Origin: Ditylenchus dipsaci
Lineage: Eukaryota > Nematoda > Chromadorea > Rhabditida > Anguinidae
Assembly: GCA_004194705.1 (NCBI GenBank)
Contig: SADC01000076.1
Coordinates: forward strand, 62,001-126,000
Direction: 5' to 3'
DNA: 64,000 bases
The position numbers were made by a program, and so were the translations under genes. This document shows, in pieces, positions 45,536 to 61,137 of this stretch (within the stretch, counting starts at the first letter, position 1; every line of letters starts with the position of its first letter). The notes beneath the pieces were generated by a model. That model did not search any database and had not been told where the DNA came from. It saw only the letters and a list, made by a program, of their open reading frames with translations.

Positions 45536-46078
45536 TTGTCAACAACAAGTTTTTGTAAAAAAACACTTATTGAGTGAATTGACGACTGCTCATTGACGAC
45601 TTATCAGTAACAGCTATTGAATAACTCTACAGCATATGCAAAACTAAAATAATTTTCAACTAAATATTCAAATAAATTGTTCGATTATTTGGCTCAAATT
45701 GTTTTCGGGCAGTAAAATACTGATCCTCATCAGTGAAATTGAATTTCAAAGAAAATATTGATTCCTCCCAGTAAATTACCGATTCTTTACACTCAATTGC
45801 TGATTTTCACCAGTGGAATTCAGAATTGCGCTGACTACCGAACTTACTGGTACAAATCAGTGTTTCAGCGGTAGAATTAAAGGAGCATGCTCGCGCCCGA
45901 TGCAATAAATCTTTCATTTTAAATTTGCGGGTACCACGCGCGTCAGAGATTTAAATTTCAAAATCGAATTTGAAATTATTTTGATTGCTCTGTTCTACTG
46001 TACCCATATTTTTCTCTTGCCTTTTTGGGTCTGCTAATACGAATCTTACCCAATGGTCTGTTTCGGTATGAAATTTCA
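45536..46078. repeat. ~540-bp dispersed repeat, copy 2 (empty-site copy)
   Basis: Nearly identical to 22325-22842 plus 31645-31672. It contains a single uninterrupted ATCTTACC at 46041-46048, the target of the 8.8-kb hAT in copy 1. Confidence 0.87.
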
Positions 46079-46094
46079 ATATTAACATCGTCAT

Positions 46095-46285
46095 GCAGCC
46101 CTGCGACTGTAGATTCTTATGAGATATCATTTATTGCATTATCTTTCAAAAATGTAATAAAAAAGCTAAAAGTATGAACTGAATTGTTGTTCTTATTCGG
46201 TTCATACTTTTAGCTTTTTCTATTACATATTTTAGAGGTGATGCAATAAATGATACCTCATTAGAAACTAGAGTCGCAGGGTTAC
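46095..46285. repeat. inverted-repeat MITE
   Basis: CAGCCCTGCGACTGTAG faces CTAGAGTCGCAGGGTTACG, and TTATTGCAT...AAAAAGCTAAAAGTATGAAC faces GTTCATACTTTTAGCTTTTT. About 190 bp, non-coding. The following 46290-46970 holds AT-rich open frames without family signals. Confidence 0.65.
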
Positions 46286-46979
46286 GTGATGGTGTTGAAA
46301 CTTTTTAAAAAAGTTGAAAATTTTCAGTCTATGACGCAAAACGAAAATTTAAACAAAAAAAAGTGGAGTTGCGACAAAAAAGTGTTTTTGCGGCAGAAAA
46401 AAGTATTGTCCACCACAGGAGGACCAAGCGAAAATCGTGTTTTTGACATTATATGCCAAAAAAATTCTTATGAAATTCTGAGTCGATCTACGTTTACAGA
46501 ATTTCGAAATCGTGACAGAGCAAAAATTACGGCCGAAAATAAAGGTGCAAAAAATTGGCCCACCTGGTATATCTTTTTATATTTATTGCGGGGACCCACA
46601 CATTTTATATTTTTTTGTTTGAATGAAACCATTAATATCGTTTGATGCATAATTAAGCAGGTTCCTTTTACTTATAATAGTTCATGCTTGGCTGAATATT
46701 TTTGTTGAAACATTAGGTTTAGAACAAACGTCGAGCTATTCAAAACAACAATTTTTAGATTTAACCCTATTTTTCAGTACTTCAAATGTCCCCCGGTACG
46801 TTTTTTATTACAGATTCAGAAAGCGGAACGAATTTTGAGAAACATAGCAATGAAATAATAACAAAAAGCCAGGTGACAAAGAGTGTCCCTTTGAGACAAA
46901 AAAGCGTGTGCACAAAGTTAACAATAACTTTTTGGTATCTTTTTTCTTTCGGGAATTTTGTGAGATGGATTTGTTGAAG

Positions 46980-47095
46980 GGTGATATTTAATTATGTCCG
47001 CTAATCTGTGAAAAATGCCCGCTAATCTGTGAAAAATGCCCGCTGATTCGAAATGACCGCTAATTTGTGGAAAATGCCCGCTAATTTTTTTACTA
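46980..47095. repeat. GCCCGCTAATCTGTGAAAAAT tandem cluster
   Basis: About five diverged copies of a ~21-bp unit. A candidate single terminus of an array-ended element; no partner found. Confidence 0.6.
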
Positions 47096-47184
47096 CGGTA
47101 TACTTGTGCCTAGGGGTTATTTTTCAAGCTGAACACGATTCTACGTTAATTTTTTTTTAGTTTTTTCTATTTTTTCTGTTACAG

Positions 47185-47733
47185 ATGTCACTCCAATTAG
47201 TCTTCGAGCAAATAAAGAAAGGCGCTCAACTCGGGTCTAGTCTTGCTTGTGTGGTTGGTTTGAAGGCTTCTCTAGTTGCTATTCCACCAATAATGGGTTA
47301 GAGTATTCAAATCGAGTCATAAAAGATTGTGCTACTCTTGAAAAAAAACTAGTTTTGCGTGCTTTTCTCCATGCAGCTGAAAGAATGATGCGAAATTCCA
47401 GTATGGATCCATACAGCTACCAGACAATTTCCAATATTTTTGGAAAATGTCGCCCGACATTTTCCAATATTTTTTCGGTAAATTCGGGCGAAACGACCGA
47501 ATCAACCGAGAAAATATTGGAAAATGTCGGGCGACATTTTCCAAAAATATTGGAAATTGTCTGGTAGCCATCGATACCGTCAAGTGAGTGCCTACATGTT
47601 TATTTTAGATTCTTCAAATTTTCTGTTCATTAAGGCTCCAGCCTTAGTTCCCAAAATCAGTCCGCAAGTCTACAAGGAAGCGTACAAGCTAGAGCAAGAA
47701 TCACGTCCTCTCTACCGAACTGCAATTAATTGA
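47185..47733 (+). CDS. candidate small split gene with a hairpin inserted in it
   Basis: After a TTTTCTGTTACAG acceptor, an ATG opens a 38-codon frame (MSLQLVFEQIKKGAQLGSSL then a hydrophobic stretch) ending at 47301. Further on, an exon at 47635-47733 reads ALVPKISPQVYKEAYKLEQE and stops at TGA; it has a clean phase-0 acceptor. A 5' partner ending AIDTVK at about 47568-47584 abuts a perfect hairpin element and would need one base at its GTGAGT donor. Whether these pieces belong together is unproven. No family is recognised; the C-terminal exon is the most gene-like part. Confidence 0.35.
47417..47567. mobile_element. 151-bp near-perfect hairpin MITE
   Basis: CTACCAGACAATTTCCAATA and its exact inverse close it. 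The arms are about 57 bp each and include AATGTCGCCCGACATTTTCC, itself palindromic, so several alternative folds are possible. A short loop contains GGTAAATTCGGGCGAAACGA. Confidence 0.75.
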
Positions 47734-47777
47734 TGCAACTTCTTTGTCATTCCATCTGCTATATTCCATCCATACAC

Positions 47778-47925
47778 ACTCATTTGATCACAACTCATTT
47801 GATCACAACTCATTTGATCCCACTCATTTGATCACAACTCATTTGATCTCACTCATTTGATCCCACTCATTTGATCCCGACTCATTTGATCCCGACTCAT
47901 TTGATCCCACCTCATTTGATCCCAA
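47778..47925. repeat. CTCATTTGATCCCA tandem array
   Basis: About eleven copies of a 14-16-bp unit (ACTCATTTGATCACA and variants). No inverted partner was seen. Confidence 0.8.
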
Positions 47926-48224
47926 TTTCAAAAATTTGGATTTCTGTTGTGTACTGTGTTTAAATCACCATTTGTTTCGTAGTGATTTAAACGTGTCTGT
48001 TACTCTTGTAGTATATAAAGGTCTGAACGTCTGTGTTCAGATCAGTTTGTGTCCGAATAAAGCTATTAAGAAGTCGTGTGCTATCGTCTCTCTCTCTCAG
48101 CTATCACCCAAGGATACAACAATTTCAACGAGAAAATCTTTGTTAATTTTCTGGCTTCAGAAATATCGATGGCTATGAAAGTGGGTGTACATTAACTTAG
48201 TACCTTAACATGACCCTATTTAAA

Positions 48225-48385
48225 GTTTAACCTTACTCATTTTAAACTTTAACTTTACTCTAATTAAACTTTAGCCTGACTCAATTTAAACTTGGATTTC
48301 ACCCAATTTAAACATTAATTCACCCAATTTAAACTTTAATTTCGACCAATTTAAACTTGGATCTTACCCAATTTAAACTTCAAAA
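48225..48385. repeat. CCCAATTTAAACTTTAA tandem array
   Basis: Eight or nine diverged copies of a ~20-bp unit, becoming more uniform to the right, directly adjoining a tRNA-like sequence. Confidence 0.75.
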
Positions 48386-48395
48386 AGTAAGTCGG

Positions 48396-48478
48396 TTACC
48401 AGGCGGAACCGAACTATTGCATGAGTGATGCACCACCGCAGCCTTACACGCTAGGCCACCATGTCGTTTTAATATTAG
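48396..48478 (-). repeat. tRNA-derived sequence
   Basis: On the minus strand, A-box-like GTGGCCTAGCGTGTAAGGC and B-box-like AGTTCGGTTCCGCC are about 40 bp apart. Stems are imperfect, so it is not called as a tRNA. It abuts a tandem array, as the B-box words of the foldback elements do. Confidence 0.55.
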
Positions 48479-49240
48479 AGGTTGTGCATGGGCTATATAT
48501 CAGTATGACTGTTTTTGCATTCCTAATTTTTATAGAGTTCCTACCAAAAGTTATTTATTTTGTCATGATTAAAAAGCAATTCAAGTTCAAATAGCATTAT
48601 AAAAACAATAGTTAGTGTTACTGGGTAACAGGGGCTGTAAAAAGGGCGGGTAAGAAGGGGGTTAGTCTAAGCATGGCTGACTACTACAGTCCGAATGATC
48701 GTATTAGTCTAAGTATGGCTGATCCTATTTTTTTCGTAATTTGTTTGAAATTAGTCTTTCTTGTTTTGTAAAAAACTCCTATAATTTAACACGTTTGTCT
48801 GTTATCCAGCTTCAGTTCTATTGCATAATCCAAACCAAGTGACCGTACTTTTGGTGCGAATTTTTTTTTATGTTTTTCGGTTTCTAAAACTTATTTTTTT
48901 TGCACTTATCCGTGCACTCTTAAAGGAGCATGTTCACGCAGTCAAATTCAAATGTTGATATTTGAATTCGCGGGCCCAATCCTACAAGTGGAATTATGAC
49001 ATGAAACGTTTTTTTTCAAATAAATATTTTTTGCTTTTCAAGCAAATTATTTGTTCAGCCTGTTATTTTTTGATCCAAGTCAATTGTTTTTGGTGTGGAA
49101 TGTGCCTCACGAGCGGTTTTACCTATCAGTTTTAGGTGAATCGGTCGCATTGTTGATTTAGCATCGCATTGTCTCGCTAAAAATAGGTCCAAAATTTCAT
49201 TAGATAAGTTTTTCAGCTAAATAGCTGTCCATTTCTTGGT

Positions 49241-49972
49241 ACTTGTGCACTTGGGGGCCCCTTTTTTGGTTAACTGTAAATATGGTTTAAACGTCTCCTA
49301 AGTAAGTTTCATACGCCAGAAACGATAAAAAAGATCTTTCCTAACAATTTTCGCACCAAAAAGTGAAGTTCTCAAAAAAGTTGGCTACCAAAGATTGACC
49401 AACTGCCTTGGTCCCCAAGGTAAAATATCGTATATTAATGTATCCTACCACATTTTGGTCACTGGAGCTGGGCAAAAAGAGTCTTTAATGCATTTATGAT
49501 TAAGAGTCTCTCTCGGAATCATGTCTAAGGTAAGTGAGTGCGCGCATCTCTAACCAACCAAGCCCCTGCGCCCTCTTCGGGGGCGCAGGGGGCTTGGTTG
49601 CTTGGGGTTGAGATGCGCACACCCACGTACCTTAGGCACCAATCACTCGGAGTAACTCTGGATGCATAAAAACAATATGCATACCAGAGTTTCTTTATGC
49701 GGTAGGCCCCAGCTGACAAAACTATGTTCAAATTCCATCTTTTTTGGTTTTTTAATATGTATAGGTACCCTTTTTGGTTTAATTACCTTGGGGACCAAGG
49801 CAGTTGGTCGATCTTTGGTAACTAACTTTTTTTTTGAGAACTTCACATTTTAGTGCGGAAATTGTTAGGAAACAACTTTTTTTATCGTTTCTGGCGTGTA
49901 AAAATTACTTAGGAGACGTCTAAACCATATTTTTAGTTAACCAAAAAGGGCCCCCCCCCCAAGTGCACAAGT
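49241..49972. mobile_element. hairpin element nested in the 4-kb element, GC-rich core copy 3
   Basis: ACTTGTGCACTTGGGGGCCC and its inverse are at the ends. Arms contain TTTGGTTAACTGTAAATATGG and TTGGTCCCCAAGGTAA. The core, about 49525-49640, is CTAAGGTAAGTGAGTGCGCG, a GC-rich stem, then GCGCACACCCACGTACCTTAG. Confidence 0.72.
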
Positions 49973-50784
49973 GCCCATTTCTTTTCTCTTGTTCGTCCTG
50001 TTCAGGTTGTCCACAGGGGAAATTATGCTGATTGTGTAAGATCTGATGTGCTGTTTATTTGGTTGCTGTAAGTAAATTCCTCTCTGTCTAGCTTTTTTAA
50101 CTCTCATACTCTGCAAAATATTTCGACTCGATTGCTCAAGTCTGTTACGGGACGAACTTACTTTTTGTGTGAAAAATGGTTGGTTAGTCCCAGTAAATTA
50201 TTTGGATTGTGTTTACGCTGATGTATTTGGGCATCAAGATGGGAAAGCTGTTGCTGAATTTCGATCCCAAGTACATCCAAGATTTGCCTCGTGACCTCGT
50301 CTTAGAGCTAGTGCTAATTGGAGGAGTCAAACGGTACAGTTGACAACAATACCTCCAACCAACAATACCTCCAAGGCTATGAATTAGTTGGACAGTCTCT
50401 CGATGGTTGGTCTAATTTTCTTTTTCATCTCAACGACATTAATCACTATTTCTTTTTTATGTTCTTTGGTCAGGTAACATATTTTTAATTTCACCGCGAT
50501 TTTTTAGTGAATAAATTTTATCAGTGAATCAAATCCAATGATCAGATACATACGGATATTTTCTTTTACGTGAAAGCTACAGAATTTAACGATTGTATGT
50601 GGTCATTATGTTAGGCATGTGCACGGCCATGTTCGACCCGTAATTTGCAATACTCATCATGGGTCGGGTGAAAACATTCTTACCAGAGCCACTAAAAATA
50701 CAGCTCGTGCGAATGCTTGTGCAGTGAACAGGGTTGGTCGGCTGTTACTTTTAAGGTCACATTTAGGTTCAGACAACATTTTGA

Positions 50785-50830
50785 AAAAAGTGACCCTGTT
50801 TGTGACCCCATGGGTCACAAACAGGGTCGG
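50785..50830. repeat. perfect palindrome ACCCTGTTTGTGACCC...
   Basis: GACCCTGTTTGTGACCCC is followed at once by ATGGGTCACAAACAGGGTC, a hairpin of about 17 bp. The arms recur at 51055-51075 (CACCCACAAACAGGGCTACG). Confidence 0.6.
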
Positions 50831-53195
50831 ATACGATTTGGCGACGGAAAGAAGAGCGAAGGAAAATATGGTGGCGGAAAATACGGCGGAGGTGAGCTCG
50901 GCGGCGGGAAAAATTGCGAAAATAAAGACAGATAAAAAGCCCTTTTCGGATTCAGCCGTTTTTTCCGCCTCTGTTTTTTCTGCCGCTGAGCTAACCTTCA
51001 CCGTATTTTCCCTCGCCGTCTTTTTCCACCGCTATTCTTTCTGCCGCCGAATTGTATCCCACCCACAAACAGGGCTACGTCATATTTTTTTGGATTCTTA
51101 AAAATTTTGGAAAGGTCATATTACCAAAAAATGTTACCTAGGGTCATGTTACCTAAAAATGTTAACCAAAGGTTAAAATTTTCCAAACCCTGGTTGTATA
51201 ACTTTCTATGTGCCTTCGTGCTCCATCCCAAAGCAGTATGGCTAGGCCTTTGTAACATATCTGTTGGAGCACGTCAACTTCATGAAGAGGCTGCCTAGCG
51301 AAAGTGATTATAAGTCACATAAAATTTTACCATAATGATCTGCTGGTTTTAATATTTCTAATTTTCAGGTATGACGCGTACCTCGAGTATCTTGTTCTTA
51401 TCAAGGCAAACCTCTTTTGGCGTATTTCGTTGTTCAAGTCCTGAACTACCGTTTGCTTTTATGTTTGATTTATTCAGGTACAATTATCTAATTTTAGGTA
51501 TTAGTCACTGTAATAGTCACTTTGTAGCACACTACGGCTCGATGCTGGTAATTACTGACCTACACAAGTGATAACCTACACAGCTAATAATAAGTCTTTT
51601 ATTCTTTCACTAAAACTCAATACAGTCTGTAAAACACAATAAATATTAGCTGACAAAGCAAACGGTAGTAAGAGCAAACGGTAGTTCAGGACCTGAATAA
51701 CGAAAGACGCTAAAATAGGATTGCCTTGATGTGAACAATATACTTGAACTACGCGTCATACCTGAAAATTAAAAATATTAAAACCGGCATATCATTATGG
51801 TGTGTGTGACTTATAATCACTTTCGCTAGGCAGCCTCTTACATGAAGTTGACGTGCTCCAACAGATATGTTACAAAGGCCTAGCCATACTGCTTTGGGAT
51901 GGAGCACGAAGGCACATAGAAAGTTACACTACGCACACATGTGCACGGGATGCACTTTTAGTTTCTCTGGAAAAATTCTTTTCATTCCGACCCGTTATGA
52001 ATTTTGCAAATTACAGTCGGAAGGGTCCGCACATGCCTGATGATAAGTGCACTGCAGCTTCCATGTAGACGAAAATATTCGCTACATTCAATGATGACTT
52101 TGTTAGGCGGAACGCAGCGGCGGTAAAATTAATAAAGGGTTGCCTGACCAGAGAACCTGAAGGAATTGATTACTGTTGAGATGCAGAAAAAGAAAGAGAA
52201 AATTGGAAATCACCATCTAGAAGCAGTCCAACTAATTCATAGCCTTCGGCTTGTTGTCAGTCCAACTGCCCAAAGTCACTGGCTCTGATACGAAGTCGTG
52301 AGGCGAATGAGTGACGTCCTTGGGGTCGAAATTCAGCAGCATCTATTCCTTCCCCGCCTAAATAAATCAACGTAAGTATTATCGAGATAATTTACTGAGA
52401 AACCTACCATCTTTACCACAAAAGTGGGCTTTGTTCCGTGACCGACCCGAGAACGCATAATCCTAGCAAGCAAAGCGAGAAAACGTCAGCAAAGAGATAG
52501 TCAGCCACGGCATTCAAATCAGCATGACAGATCACCACAATCGACCTTGCATACGACCTAAAAAGGAGGAGCAAAAGAAAAGAAATGGACGACGACAAAA
52601 GAACAAAAATTATCTAATGCAAATCTTGAGCAGAGCAGCTAATCATTGCGATGTAAGCGCATTTCCTACGAATCTTTGCAATCGAATGACCTGTAAGTAA
52701 AAGATAAAACCAGATCGAGCCATACACTCTACACAGAAAACAATTGACTTGGATCAAAAAATAACAGGCTGAACAAATAATTTGCTTGAAAAGCAAAAAA
52801 TATTTGTTTGAAAAAAACGTTTCATGTCATAATTCCACTTGTAGGATTGGCCCCGCGAATTCAAATATCAACATTTGAATTTGACTGCGTGAACATGCTC
52901 CTTTAAGAAGGCTTTATAATAGTAAAAAGGCTATTTTGTATGTTATTTTTTTAGTTTTGTTAAATTTAATCAAATGACAGTTTTCTGCCTCCAAACTATT
53001 TTTAGAATATCGGAATAGTGCAAGAAAAAATTTTTTGAAGCTGAAACATAAGAAAAAAAATTCGCCTCGGTCGGACATGCAGATTCACTACTTTAACTCT
53101 CATATGGATTTATTGCACCGGAACATTTAACTTCCTTATTTCAATATATCAGCCGGGGTATCCATTGATCAGAAGTATCCATTCATATCCAGATA

Positions 53196-54075
53196 CAGTT
53201 GCGGACAATTGGTTGGCGTCAGCACATATATTTTTATATCTTGTTGATTTTGAACGTAAATATAAATGTTTTCGAAAAACCAAATACACGGTTTTGTAGA
53301 GCTCTTCAAGGGCTACAAAACTGTCATTACACTTTTCTAAAAAAATAATTTTCTTGGTTTGTTTTGGGCAACTTTTAAGAGCGCTGCATTTTTTTGCCCG
53401 ACAATTGATTGGCGTCAGAAAGATGGTTCAATGGATGGTTGAAGTTGAAAGAAGTGAAAATGTCCCAAAATAAGGCAAAAATAGAGGTTTTTTTACTTCT
53501 TTCAACTTCAACCATCCGTTTCTCAGCCCTGTGTAATTTTCAAAAAAAAGCCTGATATGTCATTATGTAGAAAAATTATTTAGCTTTCAAATAGTGCATT
53601 AACTCATAACTTTCGATATTGAAACTTTCAAGAAAAGTCAGTATTTATGCGACCGAACAACCATTTTCCTTCCATTTACTTTGATTTTGACTAGAAATCG
53701 ACACGTTTTTATTGATGGTCATAACTTTTCTCGAAATAATCAAAAAGAAGAGTTTGACCTACCAAATTGTAGCTAAGATTTAAGGCTCACATTGTCAAGC
53801 TATAGTTGATGTAAATTGTTATGTTTGTTATGTTATTATCCAATAAAACTTTCTGACGCCAATCAATTGTCGGGCAAAAAATGCAACGCTCTTAAAAGTT
53901 GCCCAAAACAAACCAAGAAAATTATTTTTTTTAGAAAAGTGTAATGACAGTTTTGTAGCCCTTGAAGAGCTCTACAAAACCGTGTATTTGGTTTTTCGAA
54001 AACATTTATATTTACGTTCAAAATCAACAAGATAGAAAAATATATGTGCTGACGCCAATCAATTGTCCGCAACTG
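53196..54075. mobile_element. Tc1/mariner-type long-hairpin MITE
   Basis: CAGTTGCGGACAATTGGTTG and its inverse (GTCCGCAACTG) are flanked by TA. Arms of about 225 bp include CCAAATACACGGTTTTGTAG and GGCGTCAG...ATTGGCGTCAG. Immediately outside, TATCCATTGATCAGAAGTAT is also inverted, so it was inserted in the loop of an older hairpin (about 53145-54132). It has no transposase. Confidence 0.8.
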
Positions 54076-54116
54076 TATATGGATATGAATGGATACTTCT
54101 GATCAATGGCATATAG

Positions 54117-54345
54117 ATGTTTGCGAATATATCAGAACTGAAAAGTTTGCGAAACTCTGCACAGAAAATTCCCGAACAGTACATAGAAACAGGTTTGATT
54201 GGTTCAGGACCAGCAGTATTTCATCGGTCGAAGAAGAAGACGTCTGGAGAAGACATAGACATTTGCAAAGAGTCACGAAAGAGAAAAGGAAATCGAAAAC
54301 AAACAAATATCGCAAAAATAAATTTTAAGACGTTTCAGTTACTTT
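54117..54345 (+). CDS. uncertain basic ORF
   Basis: An open frame begins MFANISELKSLRNSAQKIPE and contains the Lys-rich RSKKKTSGEDIDICKESRKR. An overlapping frame is also open, so coding is doubtful. It begins inside the outer arm of the hairpin element to its left. Low support; no family. Confidence 0.15.
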
Positions 54346-54420
54346 GTGCAAAAGGGCACAAAGTAACTCAAACGTCCATAATAAGTCGTTTGAGTTACTT
54401 TGTGCCTTTTGCACGCCATA

Positions 54421-54607
54421 CAGTCAACTCCCGATTTAGTGTACACCCTGGGAACCGGCTCCAGGTGTACACTAAATCAAGTGTACACTAAATCGAGGGT
54501 TCATTCTAGCCATTTTAATTAACCGCCGGCCAAAATGATTTAATCCAGGTGTACACTAAACCGAGGTGTACACTAAATCCGGTGTACACTAAATCGGGAG
54601 TTGACTG
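54421..54607. mobile_element. CAGTC-family element with GTGTACACTAAATC repeats
   Basis: CAGTCAACTCCCGATTTAGT opens it and ATCGGGAGTTGACTG closes it, with TA on each side. Inside are five copies of GTGTACACTAAATC. It lies between inverted AGTAACTCAAACG pieces. Confidence 0.72.
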
Positions 54608-54609
54608 TA

Positions 54610-55590
54610 ACTCAAACGACTACGCACCATTTAGATCCTCTATGTTCTTATCCGGTTTTTAAAATACCGAAAATATGATCCTGCTTCTAACATGACTCGT
54701 TATCGTGCACAATATCCACGAGAAAGTATTTTTTTGTAATTTATTAGTATAGTACACATTGTTAATGCAATAAAACATTGTTGTTTTGTGTTGTGTACAA
54801 TATTTTTTATCTGTTTACACAACGTATACAATCATTTTTTGACATTCATTTGTGTACATCATTGATTTTGCCCCTTTTTAATCAAAAAAAAGGGGCAAGA
54901 ATTCAGAGTTTAGGGGCAACACTTACACAGAGTTTAGGGGCACATTCAGTTACATCCAATATTCAATCTTCCGTGGATATTAAATTTTCCCTTTTCCCGT
55001 GGTGGTTACTGAAATTTTGGAATTCTCATTCCTGTTTCCCGCAGGAACAAAATATTTTTATTTTTCCATTCCCGTTTTCCGCCGGAAGCCTAGTGCCCAA
55101 GCCTACTGAAGAGGTGACAGGAATCTTTTAAAAGATAAAGCTTTAGCGAGTGGGAGAGACAGAGCAAAAAGACTTTTTGGGGAAAGAGTTAACTGCGGCA
55201 AAAACTGTTTTCAAGGCGCAAATCAGCTAGTTTTTGTGGCGAAAAGACTCTATCAAAAGATTCTTTCGATCTTTTTAATCTTGTTCCCACGGAAGACTAA
55301 TCCATTAGACCGAAAAAAGTATTTTTGTTCTAAAAAACCTGATCCTTCCTAAATTCCATCTAAAAAAATTTACTCATAATTTTTGAGTACCCCACAGGAC
55401 TAATTTATAGAGCACGCAATATGTCATATTCAGTTTCCCAAGTGTGGTCAAGGCAAGCTAAAGATCAAATCAACACCTTGAACCTCCAACTTCCCACATT
55501 TTATTTACACCTCATAAGCGCCATCAACAGAAATATTTATCCTCACACACACCACAGCATAGGGAACAACAGACAATATTGATCAAATTA
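54610..55590. other. intergenic 3' of SRP54, no gene seen
   Basis: It holds a short AAAAAGGGGCAAGAATTCAG hairpin near 54885 and AT-rich sequence. It contains the SRP54 3' untranslated region on the minus strand. Confidence 0.35.
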
Positions 55591-59298
<3,708 letters not shown>

Positions 59299-59408
59299 TT
59301 ATTGTGATTAGAGACTAGTGCTGCATGCCCTTTTAAAGATCCACCCTTCAAGCTACTCGGTTTTACGCGAGTTTTTTTTAAATAAAATGATTTGGTGATG
59401 GCTTATAT

Positions 59409-59877
59409 TAATTTGGTTTGCCAAAAAGCTCGAAAATGCCACCAAAAAGATCTTTTCTGCCACCAAAAACCAAAATTCACATTAAATTGACTTTTTATCT
59501 TAACTTTTTTGACTATTTCGTTGTTACTTTTTCAGTATCGTGTAGTTCAAAATCTCAGCTATCTAATGAGCTATTAGTTGACCAAATGAGGTTTCAAAGA
59601 GTTGGAGTAAAAAGTTTTCAAATGGACCAAATTTTCGAAAAAATTTGCTATATTCAAAGACCTTTTCATCCAACTTTTTGAAACATCATTTGGTCAGGTG
59701 ATGGCTTGTTGGAAAGCTGTGATTCTGGGCTACACGATACCGAAAAAATTTTAAAAAGTTGAAACAAAAACTTTAAAATATTTAGGTTTTAAGTTTTTGG
59801 TGGCAAAAAAGACACCTGGCAAAAAAGACACAAAGATCTTTTTGGTGGCATTTTCGAGCTTTTAGGCAAACCAAAAG
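59409..59877. mobile_element. hairpin element upstream of SRP54
   Basis: TTTGGTTTGCCAAAAAGCTC and, inverted, GAGCTTTTAGGCAAACCAAA; arms also share AATGCCACCAAAAAGATCTT. It lies about 150 bp from the SRP54 start codon, so it may border the promoter. A second hairpin (TTTTCAATGAAAAAATGAG) lies at about 59888-60030. Confidence 0.68.
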
Positions 59878-60109
59878 ATATTATGCCTATGGTGATAATG
59901 ATTTTCAATGAAAAAATGAGAAAAGTACAAAAACAGCTCTACACTATACCAATGACCAGCTAAAGGGTGCTCATTGTGAGCTGTAATTTTGTGCTTTTCT
60001 CATTTTTTCATTGAAAATCATTATCCCCATATCGTTTAGTAGATATAAAAATAATGCAATCATTGAAAAGCATAAAAACACAACAAAAAATAAATAGAAC
60101 AAAAAATAA

Positions 60110-60182
60110 AAAAGCGTCCATGCGGGTTCGAACTCGAGAAGGTACTCGAGCACAGAATGCTTAACCACTAGACTACCGAAGC
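60110..60182 (-). repeat. tRNA-derived sequence
   Basis: On the minus strand, A-box-like GGTAGTCTAGTGGTTAAGC and B-box-like GAGTTCGAACCC are spaced as in a tRNA. The acceptor stem is not complementary, so it is SINE-like. Confidence 0.55.
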
Positions 60183-60239
60183 ACACGTTCATTAGGGGTA
60201 TTATCAGATATATGTGCTGAACAATTTTACTCAACTTTC

Positions 60240-61137
60240 AAACGCATTTTTCACCCCCGAAATCGATATTGACACAGAAAAAATATTTATGTAAAATAAG
60301 CATTTTCGATTCTCTATCGAATGGTATATAGGGTTTTTCCGAGTAGCATCGTACTACCATATGTTCCCTTGTAAGCCTGAAAAATAGGGCGCCAACTGTC
60401 GAAAAAGATTTACAAAGTCCGACAAAACTCATGCCCACTTTGTATGTCTCGACTAGACTTTGGTACTGAGAATGAAAAATCTGAGAATCTCGGTTTCTCG
60501 GTCTGACCTTTTTCTCATTATCGGTTTCTCGCTCGGGCATAAATTTACACATCTTTCTCACTCGAACCGCTAGCCGCAACACTAGTTTCAGCGAACATGA
60601 AAAATTCCCGAACAGCACAAAAAATCTGCTAAATAGCCCTGTTCTTTTTCATAACAGCTTCCACGGTTGAAATTTCCGATAAATGTAATGCTAAATGTAA
60701 ATTTGTCTCAAACAGAAAGTATGTGGACAGCAAGTTTTTGAAAATTTACGATATTTTCTGTAGATCATTGATCGCTGTTATCGGTTTTTATCGCTATCTA
60801 TACCAACCGGTTGGCTAGATGCCGTTCTTATCAACATGAAAAATGCAATGAATTCAAAAAAGCTCAATTATTTTATTTAGGTTATATTTGCTGTTAATTT
60901 TCTCAAATTTTGATTCTTTACAAATATTTTATTGAAGCATGAATTTATCCCAACTGGATCTCTTTTCAAATTGGAAATTTTCAATCCTGCCTATCCTCCC
61001 GCTTCTTTGTTTGAAAAAATACTTTTTTCCTCGTATCTGGCCGCACCTTAGCCATCAAAATTTTTGACTGAACTGTATTGTGTTTAGCCAAAACACCTAC
61101 GTCTCACATTTATAAACTGTGAGCACAGATATTTTTG
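60240..61137. other. intergenic, no gene seen
   Basis: A stretch at 60310-60335 (TCTCTATCGAATGGTATATA) repeats a piece of the mariner-like element at 9690. Otherwise AT-rich. The promoter of the gene at 61138 should lie at its right end. Confidence 0.35.

Larger units (their letters stand above)
48924..52902. mobile_element. 4.0-kb TTAA-flanked snap-back element
   Basis: AGGAGCATGTTCACGCAGTC at both ends, inverted, with TTAA at 48920-48923 and 52903-52906. Outer arms of about 170 bp are nearly identical. Further in, the arms are diverged but still related: CTATGAATTAGTTGGAC at 50378 and its inverse near 52235, and TGAATTTCGA near 50255 with its inverse near 52328. Innermost arms (51190-51455 and 51675-51935) are again similar. 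Same family as 3191-5997. No transposase is recognisable. Confidence 0.75.

Noticed and set aside
50619..51101. A 160-codon frame on plus with overlapping open frames on both strands.
   Set aside because: It lies in the left half of a 4-kb hairpin element, spans a perfect palindrome, and has no domain or splice signals.
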